Numbered from the stretch's first letter, positions 28,331 to 40,652 are shown. The stretch is 64,000 bases of DNA from Paramarasmius palmivorus (GCA_037176845.1 JAYKXP010000001.1:930001-994000), one strand, 5' to 3'. Numbers and translations: made by a program. The notes: generated by a model from the sequence alone, not told the origin.

Positions 28331-30421
28331 TTAAAAGTCACCCAAATCAATTTCTACCGAATCGATGACCGACGCTTCAAACGTCTTCGCCTTGCCGTTC
28401 GTTTGTGAAGAGCCAGGTGAGGGAGTCGCAAGCAGCGGAGCTTCAGTTTTACCGTCTGGTGACGCCCCAATAGAAGGTGTTCCTGGTCTAGATTAATGGT
28501 AGTTGATCAAGATAGGTTCAGAGCGCTGTATAAAAATCAACACACCTCGACGCCGGTGTCGCCGCATTGAACGTTTTTGGTATCGTTCTCAACCTTGCAC
28601 TGGGATCTGTGGGTGTAGCAGTTCCACTTTTTCCCGCCAATGCCAGCTTTCTCTCCCTGCGTCTCTTTTCGGCCTCCATAATCTCGGCCCTTCGCACAGC
28701 TTCCGCGTTTGCCCTACGATTCTTCTCGCTGAGCATAGCGAGAACATTCTTGTCCTCCTTGACACTACCATTGGCACTAGGTGTTCCTTCCCGAGAAGTG
28801 TTCTGAGCGTCAAACTGAGCCAACTTGGCGTCAATCTCTGCAACTTCTTTGAAGTCTTGTCGCCGTTGAGCAAGAGTTCTTTCTTGCATAAGCTTGGAAC
28901 GCTCCAAGGTCGACCAATTGGACGAACGATTAGCATGGAGTTGACTCTTCCTTTGTAACATGGCTGCAATGTCACTCTGAATTTGATTGCCCTCAGTACC
29001 GAAGACCAACGAGTAGTGGTAAACTCACCTCCGTCATTGGCTGTGAGACTAGATGTTCCATACGAGCCCTTTTGTTATGTAGAGCACTTCTTGTTGGTAT
29101 CTTGACCTTGTCTTTCTCATATGCCTTTGTCATATGATCAAATTCTCTCTGAATTACATCGTTAGTAAAGATAAGACTGTAGGTATGAGGTATGAAAAGT
29201 CTACCTGTTGGAATGGTCCGTTCGACACCTTGTCCAACGGGAACGCCTTTCTCGAACCTCCAAATGCAAGCTCCACATTTCTGTCAAACGACACGCCGTC
29301 AATCTTGTATGGTTTGACAGGTTCTTCCAGAAGGCCTAAGAAAAGTGAACGGTTAGCCGAAAGTATCAACATCGATTGGCTAAGACAAACGCTCTATGCG
29401 GCAGATACGATAGACTGGTGTACCATCTCTATCATCATTGCCGATGAGATATCGAACATAGGCGCCTAGCATGAGGAATTAGACGAGTGCTTCTGGGTAA
29501 GGCATCTAGTTCACCTTCGACATATTTGTCAAACCAGGGTGCCATGCAATGTTTTGACAGTTTGGTACGATTTAGCCGGCACTTCTCAAAGTCGGACATT
29601 GTTACGGGTAGCTCTTGGTCCAGATTGCCCAACTTGCGGTCTAATGATTCTTCCTCCTGTTCCGCTTTGCTGATCATGCCTTCCTCTTCTTCGTCGGAGG
29701 TTTCCATGTCCATGTCCATTGGCGAAGATGAACGGTCGCGCTTCGGTGAGCCAGTTCGGTTCTGGGAATAGATTAATTGAGGGGTGTAGTAGAGTTTGCA
29801 ATGTACAGACCTTGCTCTTTTCGTCTTTGGCCTTTCGTTTGGCCTTTAGTTCGTCAAGCTTTCTACTCTTCTCCTTGGTAGCGCCGCGAGCTGTATGCTG
29901 TCCTGAATAAGGATGGTTAAGCACCTAGGCTACTACTCAACTGAACCTTTGGCTACTCACTTTTAGCTGCTTTCGCAACACTGTCACCATCCGCCCGTTG
30001 GTCTTTAACCATTTGTGAAAGCGCCCGTTTATCATGTATACGTTGCATCTCCTCCGCCCTTTGCGCTAGAATTTCTTCTCTTTCCACTTCGGACATTTGC
30101 AAAAGACTGACCAAGTCGTAGACCACGTTTCAACGAGAGGTTCTTCTCCAGCGTATATGTATGTATACTGACCGATTCCTGTCAGTCTCGTCAACGTACT
30201 TCCCTTCCAGAGGGTAGGGAATCTCTTCCTCCTCTTCGCTTTCGGGTTCGTCATCGGAAACACTGTGCAGAATAAGTAAAATGCAGAGTATTGGTTAGAA
30301 TAACTTGCCTAGCCTTGCGTCGTTTCGAAGAGCTGGACTTTGACTTGTTTCTCTTGCGCTTTCTCTCCTTTTCAGATCCGGCCTCTACGAGCTCCAAAAG
30401 TTCATCGTCAAAGTCTGACAT
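28331..30421 (-). CDS. RTF1: RTF1, Plus3-domain subunit of the PAF1 transcription elongation complex
   Basis: Ten exons on the minus strand: 30421-30309, 30262-30173, 30106-29961, 29902-29811, 29761-29515, 29465-29391, 29335-29205, 29148-29029, 28976-28546 and 28487-28331, giving 533 residues. The N-terminus (MSDFDDELLEL, then Lys/Arg/Ser-rich and acidic) precedes the Plus3 domain at about 200-330, where VTMSDFEKCRLNRTKLSKHC, AYVRYLIGNDDRDGTPVYRI and FPLDKVSNGPFQQREFDHM are diagnostic. The C-terminal half is charged and helical (DIAAMLQRKSQ...). RTF1 binds Spt5 and promotes H2B ubiquitination during transcription. Intron 1 (30308-30263) has a GC donor, gcaagt, which is required for the phase. 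The gene is divergent from URM1. Confidence 0.93.
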
Positions 30422-30579
30422 CGCTGCCAAATGAGATGGTGGTGGGGGATGTCAAGCCGGGAGCTCCGCGCAAAGTCCTTGATGGACCCCGAGTCCAGAC
30501 CTCGTCACGGGACTCATGAGAACATCTTACCCAAATTGGCTCTGAAAATGGCGATTGGGATTGGCGCGTTGTTTTCACC
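30422..30579. promoter_or_regulatory. Short bidirectional promoter region between RTF1 and URM1
   Basis: Only 158 bp separate the two divergent start codons, so both core promoters and both 5' UTRs must share this segment. I could not identify a specific element. Confidence 0.6.
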
Positions 30580-30981
30580 ATGTCTTCCATCTCTGTTCGT
30601 GTTGAATTTGGCGGCGGTCTCGAATTGCTCTTCTCTAACGAAAAGCGCCACAATGTTACTTTACCCACGCAGGTTCCCAAAAACAATGACACGAAATCTC
30701 AGTTGAACGGAGACACGAAGCCAGCCGATGTGGATTATTTGATCCACTATCTACGAGATCATCTACTGAAAGAGAGGGCAGAACTGTTCATGGAGAACGG
30801 TACTGTGTAAGTGGTGTAATTGTTCTTTTGTGAGTTCACCGTCTGACATGATTGCATCCTCAGGCGCCCGGGTATCCTGGTCTTGATTAATGATACGGAC
30901 TGGGAGCTGGAAGGAGAGGGAGAGTATGAGTTGAAGAACAATGATGAGATTGTTTTTATATCGACGTTGCACGGGGGTTAA
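30580..30981 (+). CDS. URM1: Ubiquitin-related modifier URM1
   Basis: Exons are 30580-30806 and 30864-30981, giving 114 residues. The protein has the Urm1 marks [13 protein letters not shown] at the N-terminus, [12 protein letters not shown] in the middle, [15 protein letters not shown], and ends FISTLHGG with the required diglycine. Urm1 is activated as a thiocarboxylate by Uba4 and donates sulfur for thiolation of wobble uridine in tRNA; it can also be conjugated to proteins under oxidative stress. The linker [15 protein letters not shown] is somewhat longer than in yeast. Confidence 0.96.
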
Positions 30982-31252
30982 ACGTTAAATGCCATGTTGG
31001 AATCGCAGAAACGCGTCCTATTCCCGACCTTTGGTCGTCCCATCGTACAGATGTCTTGCTGCACCTCGATGCTAATCACTTACGGGGTGTTCAGTTTGGA
31101 GTTCGCGAAGACTTACGCAGAGGTTGATTTTATGTAGTAGATGTGAAGGGCTGCCAGTGTGTGTTATCTTGGCAATATTTGGAATGCGACATTATCGGCC
31201 CATCGGCTATCTATCATTACATCTCTCTAGATCTCTCTTCTGTACCACCACC

Positions 31253-32434
31253 ATGGCCGAAATTGCTGCAACCTTCAGTAAAACCATCGAGGCTATTCAA
31301 AAGGCCGTACCTCAGAAACTGCAGAAGCCTCGTGTTGGAATTATCTGTGGCTCAGGTTTGAGTGGGCTTGCGGCTTCATTGAAGGAAACTGTACTTGTAC
31401 CCTACGACACATTGCCGGGATTTGCAAAGAGCACTGGTAAGTTGCTACCTCTCATTTGAAAATGCTCAGCTTGACGATGGTCCAGTCCCGGGACACAAAA
31501 GTGCTCTAGCTTTTGGGTTGATGGGTGCAAATGAAATACCAGTAGTTGCCATGCTCGGAAGGGTCAGTGTTACTCGTTATCACACATAAAGACGGGCAAA
31601 GCTAACTGTTCAACAATACCAGTCAGTTTCATCCCTATGAAGGTTATCCGCTCTCTTCGGTTGTGTACCCTGTTCGTGTCATGGCACGTTTGGGCGTGAA
31701 TACCATGATCAGTACGGCGCCCCCATTCTATCTCGTACATCATCCCAATTCACCAACCCGTTCCTTTTGTTATGAACAGTTACAAACGCGGCAGGTGCTC
31801 TCAATCCCAATCTCGCCGTCGGCACCATTGTCGTCGTTCAAGATCATCTTGCTCTACCCAATCTTACCGGAATGAATCCTTTACTTGGACCACAAGTCAA
31901 CACAGATCGTCCACGATTTATCCCTCTTTCGGATGCCTATTCACCCGCATTACGACGATTAGCCTTTATCGCTTCCAATCAGCTTCAATTCGAAGAATCA
32001 GCCTTGGGCGAGGGGGTTTACGCCTGGGTCAGTGGCCCAACATACGAAACACCTGCAGAAGGACGTTTCCTCCGTAAAATCGGCGCAGATGTCGTTGGGA
32101 TGAGTACGGTTCCTGAAGTCGTTGCTGCAAGGGAGGAAGGGATGGAAGTTATGGTGCTCAGTTTGGTCACAAATGCGGTAGTGATTCCAGAGAAGTATAG
32201 GAGTATCAAGGAGGAAGTAAAGGCTGAGGTATGTATTCACTGCGTATTGACGCTATCTGAGATGCTGATCTGGGGCACGGTGAATAGCTTGCTGGTCAGA
32301 AGGTTGAACCACCGCCCCAAGAAGTGGTATCGCATGAAGAGGTATTGGCTCTGGGCAAGCAGAAGGGCGAGCTGATGAGGAAGTTGGTAGAAAGGGTGAT
32401 CGAACTCCTCCCTGATAGTGTTAAGGTCGCATGA
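31253..32434 (+). CDS. PNP1: Purine nucleoside phosphorylase
   Basis: Exons are 31253-31436, 31486-31562, 31627-31711, 31780-32228 and 32288-32434, giving 313 residues. It splits inosine or guanosine with phosphate into base and ribose-1-phosphate in the cytosol. Motifs in order are ICGSGLSGLA and VPGHKSALAFG (phosphate site), GRFHPYEGYPLSSV, ITNAAGALNPNLAVG, VSGPTYETPAEGRFL with the substrate-binding Glu, and VGMSTVPEVVAA. Asn in the TNAVV segment binds the purine. Each intron removal restores a motif (for instance GR/FHPYEG across 31563-31626). Length is normal for the trimeric family. Confidence 0.96.
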
Positions 32435-32580
32435 TAGCTCCAAAGAGCAAGGTATAAGCACGGCTACTCGACTGTTACATTTTGGTTTTTTTTTGTGGTA
32501 CAAGACAGAAATGAGTGACGAATATGAAATGAAAGAACGAGTTGAATTTGAGTAAAGTCCGAGATGTCGATTTAGTCAAG

Positions 32581-35098
32581 TTACGCTGTATCAATCGGGT
32601 CAGCGAGAGGGCTACCTTCTCCTTCAGTTGGCACGAGTGAATTATCGAGAAGCGATGACCCTGAAGTGGATCGGAGCATGCTGCGAGCGTATTTAGTCGA
32701 AGAAGCAAACATAAGAAGTTGACCACTCACTTGTTGATAGCACCTTGGTCAACAGGGGGTGAAGCACCAGTTCCAATGATGGTCTTGTGTCCAAAGCTCG
32801 GAACGCCTGCATCAGTGACCACATAGATGAAAGCCGGTCCAGGAGGATAATGTCTTCCAGATGGTGGTCCCGTAACCGTCAAAGTCCTCTTGTCCGAAGA
32901 CAGACTAGAAACGAGCTTCACGGACCGGTGATCCATGTGCACGCCGTGGGTTGCAAATCCAAGATCGATAGCGTAGACTAGTTGGGAAGTAAATATTTGA
33001 ACGTTGGTGAACTTTTCTGAAGAACAACCCACCAGAAACACCGTTTACTCCGCTTGGGAGTGTGACCGACAAGGTAAATGTGGACCCAAAGTTGATAGTT
33101 GCAGGCAAACCGGTGTAAGTAGGACGTGGCTGTGACATGTATGGAGGCGAGTAAAACTCCACCCTGTACAACGGGAGATCATCAATTCGGACATTCGGAA
33201 TTCAGCTTTGACAGGAACCACATACCGGTATTCTGTTGGATATTTGACCGTAGTCACATCGTTGTTAGGGTTTGATCCCGCTTGATGATGCATCTCAGCA
33301 TTTGCACGCCCATATCGATGTAAACCTTACCTAGCATGATTGTACCATTTGGAGTTAGACTCGCAGTAGAGTGATACATTCGCGGGATTGTAGAAGCAGG
33401 TACACCTGCAGATGAGAATCGACTTCCTGCCGCCGCAGCAGGGTCGTAAATGACGGGTGTCAGCGCTGGATGATCAGCATTGCTTTGACCAATCTGGTCG
33501 CCGACCTGTAATGACATGATTAGTTCCCATCGTGCACATTTCCGAAGAATTCGCATACATTGCCATAACCCGCAACACCTGACTGGGCTCCGTTAACAAT
33601 CAGGACTCTTTGGTCAGGAAGAAGAATGAGCTCTGGCATGATTCGAGGAACCGGCATGGTCTCGACTTTCCACCCTGCTGCTATTCCTGCCGAGTTCAAG
33701 ACCATTCTTGAGCATTGGGCGGAGGCAGGGGTTTGCGAAGATAATGAGGACGCGCTAACTCTGTCGCTGACAGTGGAACCCCCGCAGATCATGACTTCTG
33801 GAGTGTAGTTGTTTTCGGGTGTCAGAGGTAGCAAGACGGCGCCAGCGGAGAATGGAGAGCTGGGATTTATGAGCAAAAGCGGCTCTCGGTCAGACGTACT
33901 CCTTACCTGATGCGAACGCCATTTGGGATTCCAGGGAGACGCGTTTCAGTGTTGGTCCTCCAGTTGAAGATCATGGCTGCTTGGTTCGCCGCAACGAAGA
34001 TGTTTCCATCGGGTAGCTGAATGAGGATTGGGAAGTGGTTGCCGTTCAGAGTATCCACCATAAATTGGCTGCGTATTTGGAGGCCGTTGAAACCTATGAA
34101 GGACAGTTAGAATAACAAGTCGGCCCGGGGTCCTTAGAAATCTGGCTACCGTTGATGTTCTTGGGAGGATAAAACTCATAGGTAGGATTGTTGATTCCCG
34201 CGCCGTTGATGAAGCTTGAGATTGATATCTGTCAGTGCGCTTATCTATCAGATGAGTTGATGATTCGAATGCTCACCCGCCGCTGACGGAACCACTGATG
34301 TGCCCATCGTCAGTAAATCGACAGATCATAAATTCATACTGACTTACCCCCAAATAATGACAGATCCATCTTCAATTCGAACCTGCGTAGGCTGATGTCA
34401 GCCTTCGACAAACAATCGACAACGTGAAACTGACCGACGAAGGATACCATCTCTTAGAGGTTAGCCTGATCCGACTTGGATTTTCAAGGAGATCACAAGT
34501 TGAGTCTGTGCAAGGATTGAACAAACGAAGACCTTGCAGGCCGTCCGTGCCTGGCAGCATCGTCATCAACTTCCGCAACGAGATGAAAAGAGCGCACAGC
34601 ACACACCTGGACCCTCGCGAGGGTTTCCTCCTGAGCTTATGAAGGTTCCGTTTCCGATGAAGCCACCAGTAGCACACCATGTATTACTTATAGGGTTTAA
34701 TGGCCGAGCTTGCTTTGTTTCAAGATTGAACTCAGATGCCCAAGCGACATGGCCATTGACCATCATTGGGTTGCGTTCACTGTTGTCCGCGTTAGTTCGG
34801 TCTCGAACGAACAACATCAATTACTATACTTACACCTTGTCGAAAATTATGACTGTCGTTTCGGAGACGACGGCGAGTTGCTGTGCGCTGACACCTGTGT
34901 TACTGCGACGGGGAAAAAACACTTGTGAGCATAAAACATGAGGCAGCCAACTGGTAATACACACCCTTGCTGGGCTAAAGACCACTGACCAGAGACGAAC
35001 GCGCGAGACTCGAGCGATGCCCTGGGAATGGTGGCGCACAGTGCCGGAGCGGCAAGGACGAGAGAGATGAACGAAGGACTTGCGAAAGAGAGACGCAT
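32581..35098 (-). CDS. Secreted glyoxal-oxidase-type copper radical oxidase
   Basis: Fourteen exons on the minus strand: 35098-34965, 34902-34834, 34779-34607, 34550-34435, 34382-34348, 34294-34277, 34214-34150, 34093-33907, 33859-33559, 33505-33331, 33280-33226, 33163-33033, 32977-32731 and 32680-32581, giving 601 residues. A signal peptide covers residues 1-21. The N-terminal Kelch-like glyoxal oxidase domain and the C-terminal E-set domain are both present. Active-site residues expected for a copper radical oxidase can be placed: Cys103 (WCATGG) crosslinked to Tyr161 (RWYPSS), Tyr410-His411 (RMYHST) and His497 (ATHGV). Such enzymes oxidise aldehydes to acids and make extracellular H2O2 for peroxidases. 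An 18-nt micro-exon (34294-34277) encodes part of GGSVSGGF. The exact substrate is unknown. Confidence 0.93.
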
Positions 35099-36135
35099 TG
35101 TAGTAAAGAATGACTAGTAGGCGAGAAACTGCCTTGTAGATTCACCTGCGCCCCAAGCTACTTTTTATATGGCCATCGGAAGGCACGTTTTGTATATGTG
35201 TACTTTCTGCAGTGTAATTCAGAATTCGCTCTCAGCGGAATGAGAACGGGAACGTACGTACTAGTGTTTTGATATTGATGTAGTTTGACGATTCGTGTCA
35301 AATGTGAGGCATTTCCAGACGGCATAAATTAGCGCCACAAAAGGCTTGCTCACCAATGCGCGGATATCAGTCTCCAACGGAAGGGCGATCGAACTGATAT
35401 GAGTTCGCTGAGTTGCAACTCCGACCTCCTACGATGTACTACACGTGTAGCCAGATGAACTGCAGTTAGCTAGCGAATAATTGTACAGGAGACACACTTG
35501 GCATTGCCTGAAATCAAGACAGGCATCAGCAGTTACCTCGCACGGTAAACAGAAAGTTCGCGTAAACCAAGAGAGGACCACACGGTTCATATAGTGAACG
35601 CGGGCGTTTCAGCGGGCAGAATTCAATGAAGTTCCGTCAATGCGATCAATATCTTCTCTTTCTCCTCTCCTTATGTCGAGCCTGCTATACAAACAATGAA
35701 AGACGTCTTCCCGAGGATTGATCGTACCTACGGATTTCATGAAACTAGGACAGTTGAGAGATTGCGTGTGAGTGCATTGCGCAACCCATGCCGTCGGTTT
35801 CAGTCCGCATAACAACGTATCCCATGTAATTATGCCCAGGAGCGAGCCATCTGTCGTCTGTCAAATGTGCATAACTATTTCGGCCGCACAACGACCGCAA
35901 AAAACGGACCGAGCAGAGTCGTTCCTTGAAGTTGTCGAGCATTCCAATGACGTCTGCAGCATTTCATAAGTGGTACCCGTGATAATAGAACAGAAGGGAG
36001 TCCCACTCAGCGTCAGCGTTGTGAACCGGACAGAGATGAGCGGTCCGTTGGAGTAGAGCCCCGTGATAGTCCTGGATTGAACGATATTTAGACCACTTGT
36101 AAAGAGATTCGCATTTCTTTCCTACCTGCATCACG
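35099..36135. other. Divergent upstream region of two secreted enzymes
   Basis: This 1-kb stretch lies between the start codons of the copper radical oxidase (-) and the GH28 enzyme (+) and should contain both promoters. A TATA-like TTTTTATATGG reads on the plus strand at about 35161-35171, near the oxidase side. Short open frames on the minus strand (35609-36164) show no recognisable protein. Confidence 0.45.
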
Positions 36136-38417
36136 ATGAAGTCTAAGATCTTTTTAGCTGCCAATGTGCTGGTAGCCTGTTGGACACATCTCTCGTCTCA
36201 TGCTTTCAAAATCAAATCCGGCAACCAGAAATCCGAAACTACCTTCAGGAGCAACTGCGTTCTAACACCATTGGGAGAGGGCCTTGATGATACAGATCAG
36301 GTTAGTCGCTTTTCGTTGGAGACAATTTAGCGGAATCGTGATTGACAGCTGTATTAGGTCGAGGCTGCGGTAGCACAGTGTGGACAATCTGGTTCAACGA
36401 CATTTGGACCTGGAACATACAATATAACCAGGTGAGTGTTGTAGAAAGAATGGTTTAATATATTGATAATGATAAAAGAAAAATGATATGGGAGCTCCAA
36501 GATGCCCGCGTCGACCTTTACGGCCTCTTGAAAGTCAGCTTCCGAACAAGTCGAGCATTACTGCGCTGATATTCAGTCTGACCTTTAGTTCAAGCCAGAC
36601 GTCCAGTACTGGCTAAATTCAGAGAACACTTATCGGGTTGTTTTCATTCAAGTAGGTCCTGATCTTTCCCGTTATGTGCTTCGAGCGAATACGGCCGAAA
36701 GAAGACGGTGGAAGAAGGTGACGGTGGTGGTTGAAGCGAGGTTCGCCGGCAAGAGCGCTTGCTAGCTAGGCGCTTGCGATGACAAAGCAAAGCACCTTTC
36801 AAGGACCTTTGCAATTTTTCTGACTCTTATCTGTCATGTCAACTTGACCATTACTACAGAGTCAGGCATCCTGGTTCGTTATCACCGGAAAGAACTTTGT
36901 TGTCGATGGACATGGTACTGGTGGCCTTGATGGGAATGGTCAGGTGTGAAAATTTTCAGTTATGATTCCGGCATTTCTCTCATGTCTGTACAGACTTGGT
37001 GGTCATATTTCGCAAACAGGACACGTCAAGACGGGGATGGGAGACCTATATCATTGACGCTCAACAATGTCACCAACGGAAAGATTCAAGATGTACGCGT
37101 CCAGGCTCCACCTTTCTGGTGTAACACGGTCTCGCATTCCCGAAATGTGACCTACGACGGGATGCTTTGCAATGCGACCAACCAAGATCCCTTGTATGTC
37201 GGAAAGAAGTTCGCACGCTCTCCTTGTCCTTTCTGTTCTTCGGCTCAGTCACATCTTACAGCATTGTCCCCAATACCGATGGTAACCCAAGATGATCATT
37301 GGATGTATCAGAAGTGTCTGATCTCAAGCTTTGAGGGATTAACACATACAGAAGCGACGAGGTCACAATGCTGAACTGGGATATAACTTGCGGTGATGAC
37401 TGCTTGGCTATCAAGGGGGTAAGTCTAGTTTGTACCCTTGGGAAATACGTTAAGCTCATTCTTTGTGCAGAACTCTTCAAATATCTTTGCAAAAAATGTT
37501 ATCTGTCGTGGGGGAAACGGAATTGCCTTCGGATCACTGGGTCAATACTCAAATCTAGTGAGGACACAGCCAGACAAATAGCCCACCTATTCATTGAATT
37601 GTGGTAGAGCGACCTCGTAGAGAACGTTGTACTGGAAAACGTTACTGTAGGCAGCATGATGACCTCAGTTCAGATAGTGTCTCACCCATCGCAACGTTAG
37701 CTTCAACGAATTGACTCCGATATTCAACCAAATATGGGAAACGGGGTAAAATCGGACCCATTCTTCAGTACCTGTTGGTACTGACACTCAAATTCGACAG
37801 GTCTATTTCAAGAGTTGGACTGGTTCCGTTAGCGGCCAGCCCCCAACGGGTGGGGGAGGTGGTGCCGGTGAGACTGTTGAGTTGGTTGAGACTGATTCAT
37901 ACTCACAGCTCGTCTCATGCAGGGTTTGTGCGCAACGTAACCGCTAGGAGTTTAGTCTTGGACCGTGTCAATACTCCCATCCATCTGTACCAGACTAACG
38001 GTGGACATTCGTATGAAAGATTTCCCTCGCATGCTTACGATAGACTAAGCACGCGATTTTTTTCAGCGGCGACCTTCCCTCGCAGCTGATGTTTAGCGAC
38101 TTATACTTCGAAAACTGGACTGGAACTGCGCTGACTAACAAGAGTGTGTTGTTTTACCACAATCCATGCGACGCTAACAATTGAGTCTGACTCTAGTCGT
38201 TGACATTGAATGTAGTCCTGCAGTAGGGTGTTCTGACATCAGCTTCAAAGACTTTAATGTTACTGGGCCAGTGAACCAGCTGCCACGATATATCTGTCAG
38301 AATGTATCGGAACTTTCAGGTCTTGGAGGTAAGGGAATTCAGCCAACACGAATGTTTAACACGCTACTCATCATGACCGTCCAAATAGCTCCCTGCAATG
38401 AAACTGGTCAAGCTTGA
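36136..38417 (+). CDS. Secreted GH28 polygalacturonase-like enzyme (probably exo-acting)
   Basis: Sixteen exons: 36136-36300, 36358-36431, 36479-36533, 36589-36651, 36860-36943, 36994-37193, 37262-37281, 37336-37418, 37471-37557, 37608-37646, 37701-37745, 37801-37867, 37923-38010, 38067-38143, 38197-38328 and 38389-38417, giving 435 residues. A signal peptide covers about residues 1-23. GH28 catalytic acids are present: Asp220 in NTDG and Asp241/Asp242 in GDDC. Two usual features differ: the His of the GHG motif is Asn264 (GGNGIAFGSLGQY), and the RIK motif is replaced by VYFKSWTG followed by a Gly-rich loop. GH28 enzymes split galacturonan or rhamnogalacturonan in pectin. The departures suggest an exo-acting or non-standard pectin substrate. 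Exon 7 is only 20 nt. Confidence 0.87.
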
Positions 38418-38587
38418 GCGCTTCAACATTGAATGTGTCACTTTTTGTATTTGCTGTGTAAACCTAAATCAGGAATGGATTCGATCTTTTGTTCATCACA
38501 TTTATCGCTTCAGGAGACCATGTCTCATTGCCACCCTTTCTCCACCCTTCTCTTTTCCCCCCATCTCTCACACATTACGACCCTTTC

Positions 38588-40652
38588 ATGAAGCCATTTG
38601 TACGTCGCGTGTCCTCAGGCACAGTGAAGATTTTCGGCAAACGCGAATCCGGCCTTCACTTCGTGGATAGGATTGTATCTCCAGGAGACCATCCAGATCT
38701 TGCGGAGATTTATAGCGGAGATTCCATCAAGCCGCATCTACAGAGGAACAAGTCCGAGCGATGGAGGATTCAAACATTGCAAAGAAGGGCAAAGGGGGTA
38801 GTCGGACCAGTGGAAGCAAGGAATATCGGCGAGAGGCTCGAGTTATGGATGATTAATGACGGCGGTCGACAATTGTTCTTTGCAATTTGGATCTTTCTCC
38901 AGGTTTTGGTGGCAGCGCTCGGCTTCGTAAACTACCAGTTGAAGGATAATCTCGAGAACGCACACAGGGTCTTCGGATCTTCGTATGGTGAGTAACTTTA
39001 ACCTTCCTGAGAAGCCTTGACTAACGGTCTCGTTCGTGAGCTGTCGCCCGGACAGCAGCGCTCGTTCTCCATGTCAACGTCATCTTTATTCTTCTTCCAG
39101 TTTGTCGTAACCTCATCTCCCTCCTGCGGCGTACGCCGTTGAACAACATCATCCCCTTTGACAAGAGCATCACATTTCACAAGGCCGCCGGGTGGTCTAT
39201 CGTAGTGTGGACAATTGTTCATATTCTCGCCCACATGGTCAACTTCATTCGACTCGCGTTGTCCGATGTTAATGCTAAGACAACTCAGCAACGAGTAGTG
39301 GCATTTCTTGCAGCCAACTTCACCACTGGGCCTGGTGCAACAGGCTGGATAATGACAATGTGTCTTGCGATTATGGCGTTCTTTGCGACGGAGAAGAGAC
39401 GAAATCTTCACTTCGAATGGTTTTGGTACTCCCATCACCTCTTCGTCCTGTTTTTCATCAACTGGCAGCTCCATGGCATGTTCTGCATGATCAGGCCCGA
39501 TAGGCCACCATTCTGCTCCGTCAACTCCACTGGCGTATTCTGGGTAAGCACATCGATGTTCAAAGTGATGGTCTCACGCTGAGAATATGTCGCAGAAATA
39601 CTGGCTCGTCGGAGGTCTCGTCTGGGTATATGAACGGATTCTCCGAGAGGTTCGTTCTCGACACATCACCTATATCTCGAAGGTCATTCAACATCCATCG
39701 AACGTCATGGAACTTCAAATCAAGAAAGAGAAGACGAAAGCTCGTGCTGGACAATACATATTTCTTTCGTGTCCAGAAGTCTCGTACTTCCAATGGCATC
39801 CCTTCACTCTCACCAGTGCTCCAGAGGAAGATTACCTTTCTGTGCATGTTCGTGTTGTTGGGGACTTTACGCGGGCACTTGCCAAATCCGTAGGCTGTGA
39901 TTTCGAAGGACCTGAAAACGAGATACCTGCTGGAGGATATGTCGTCGGCTCCGGAGACAAACCCATCCTGAATCGGGTGCTTCCCCGTGTCATGATAGAC
40001 GGTCCATTTGGAAGTGCCTCCGAAAATTTCCTCAACTTCGAGACGGTCCTTCTGGTCGGTGCAGGAATTGGCGTCACACCCTTTGCTTCGTGAGTCCTTA
40101 CAAAACTACACATAATGAATCTGACACCCCATATCATCAAGGATTCTCAAAACGATCTGGTATCGCATGAACGGGTTCAACTACTCGAAACCTACACGAC
40201 TATCAAAGGTTTACTTCACATGGGTCATCCGCGACTACGATTCGGCCGAGTGGTTCCATTCTTTACTTGCAGCGATTGAAGAACAGGATAGTCAAAACAG
40301 GATCGAAATTAACATCTACCTGACTTCGAAAGTCGAGGAAAACGACATAAACAACATTATGGTACACGACGTCGGGGCTGAAAAAGACACGATCACTACT
40401 CTCAAGTCGCCGACCCACTTTGGCAGGCCAAGCTGGGATAGAGTTTTTGGAAGTATAGTCGAGAAACATCCCTCGGAGGACGTGGGCGTCTTCTATTGTG
40501 GTCCAAAGGCCTTATCGAAGGAACTCCACGCGATGAGCAATAAGTACTCGGATCCTGACTTCCGAGGCACCAAGTTCTACTTCAGGAAAGGTGAGCGTCA
40601 CTGCTAGACATCATCACCCCCGACTAATTCTCTACTTGCAGAGAATTTCTGA
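38588..40652 (+). CDS. noxB: NADPH oxidase, NoxB type
   Basis: Exons are 38588-38987, 39041-39543, 39596-40089, 40142-40590 and 40642-40652, giving 618 residues; the last coding exon is only 11 nt. An N-terminal extension of about 85 residues precedes the first membrane helix (RQLFFAIWIFLQVLVAALGF), which fits NoxB rather than NoxA. Haem-binding His pairs are in FHKAAGWSIVVWTIVHILAH and WYSHHLFVLFFINWQLHG. The FAD site is HPFTLTSAPEEDY, the NADPH site VGAGIGVTPFAS and FYCGPKALSKEL, and the C-terminus FRKENF is typical. The enzyme makes superoxide at membranes and in fungi acts in hyphal differentiation. An in-frame upstream ATG at 38489 was not used because the extra segment is Pro/Phe-rich and unlike the family. 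Confidence 0.94.

Noticed and set aside
38489..38587. Upstream in-frame ATG that would lengthen NoxB by 33 residues
   Set aside because: The added segment is Pro/Phe-rich and unlike known NoxB starts. The ATG at 38588 is a better candidate, although the longer form is not excluded.
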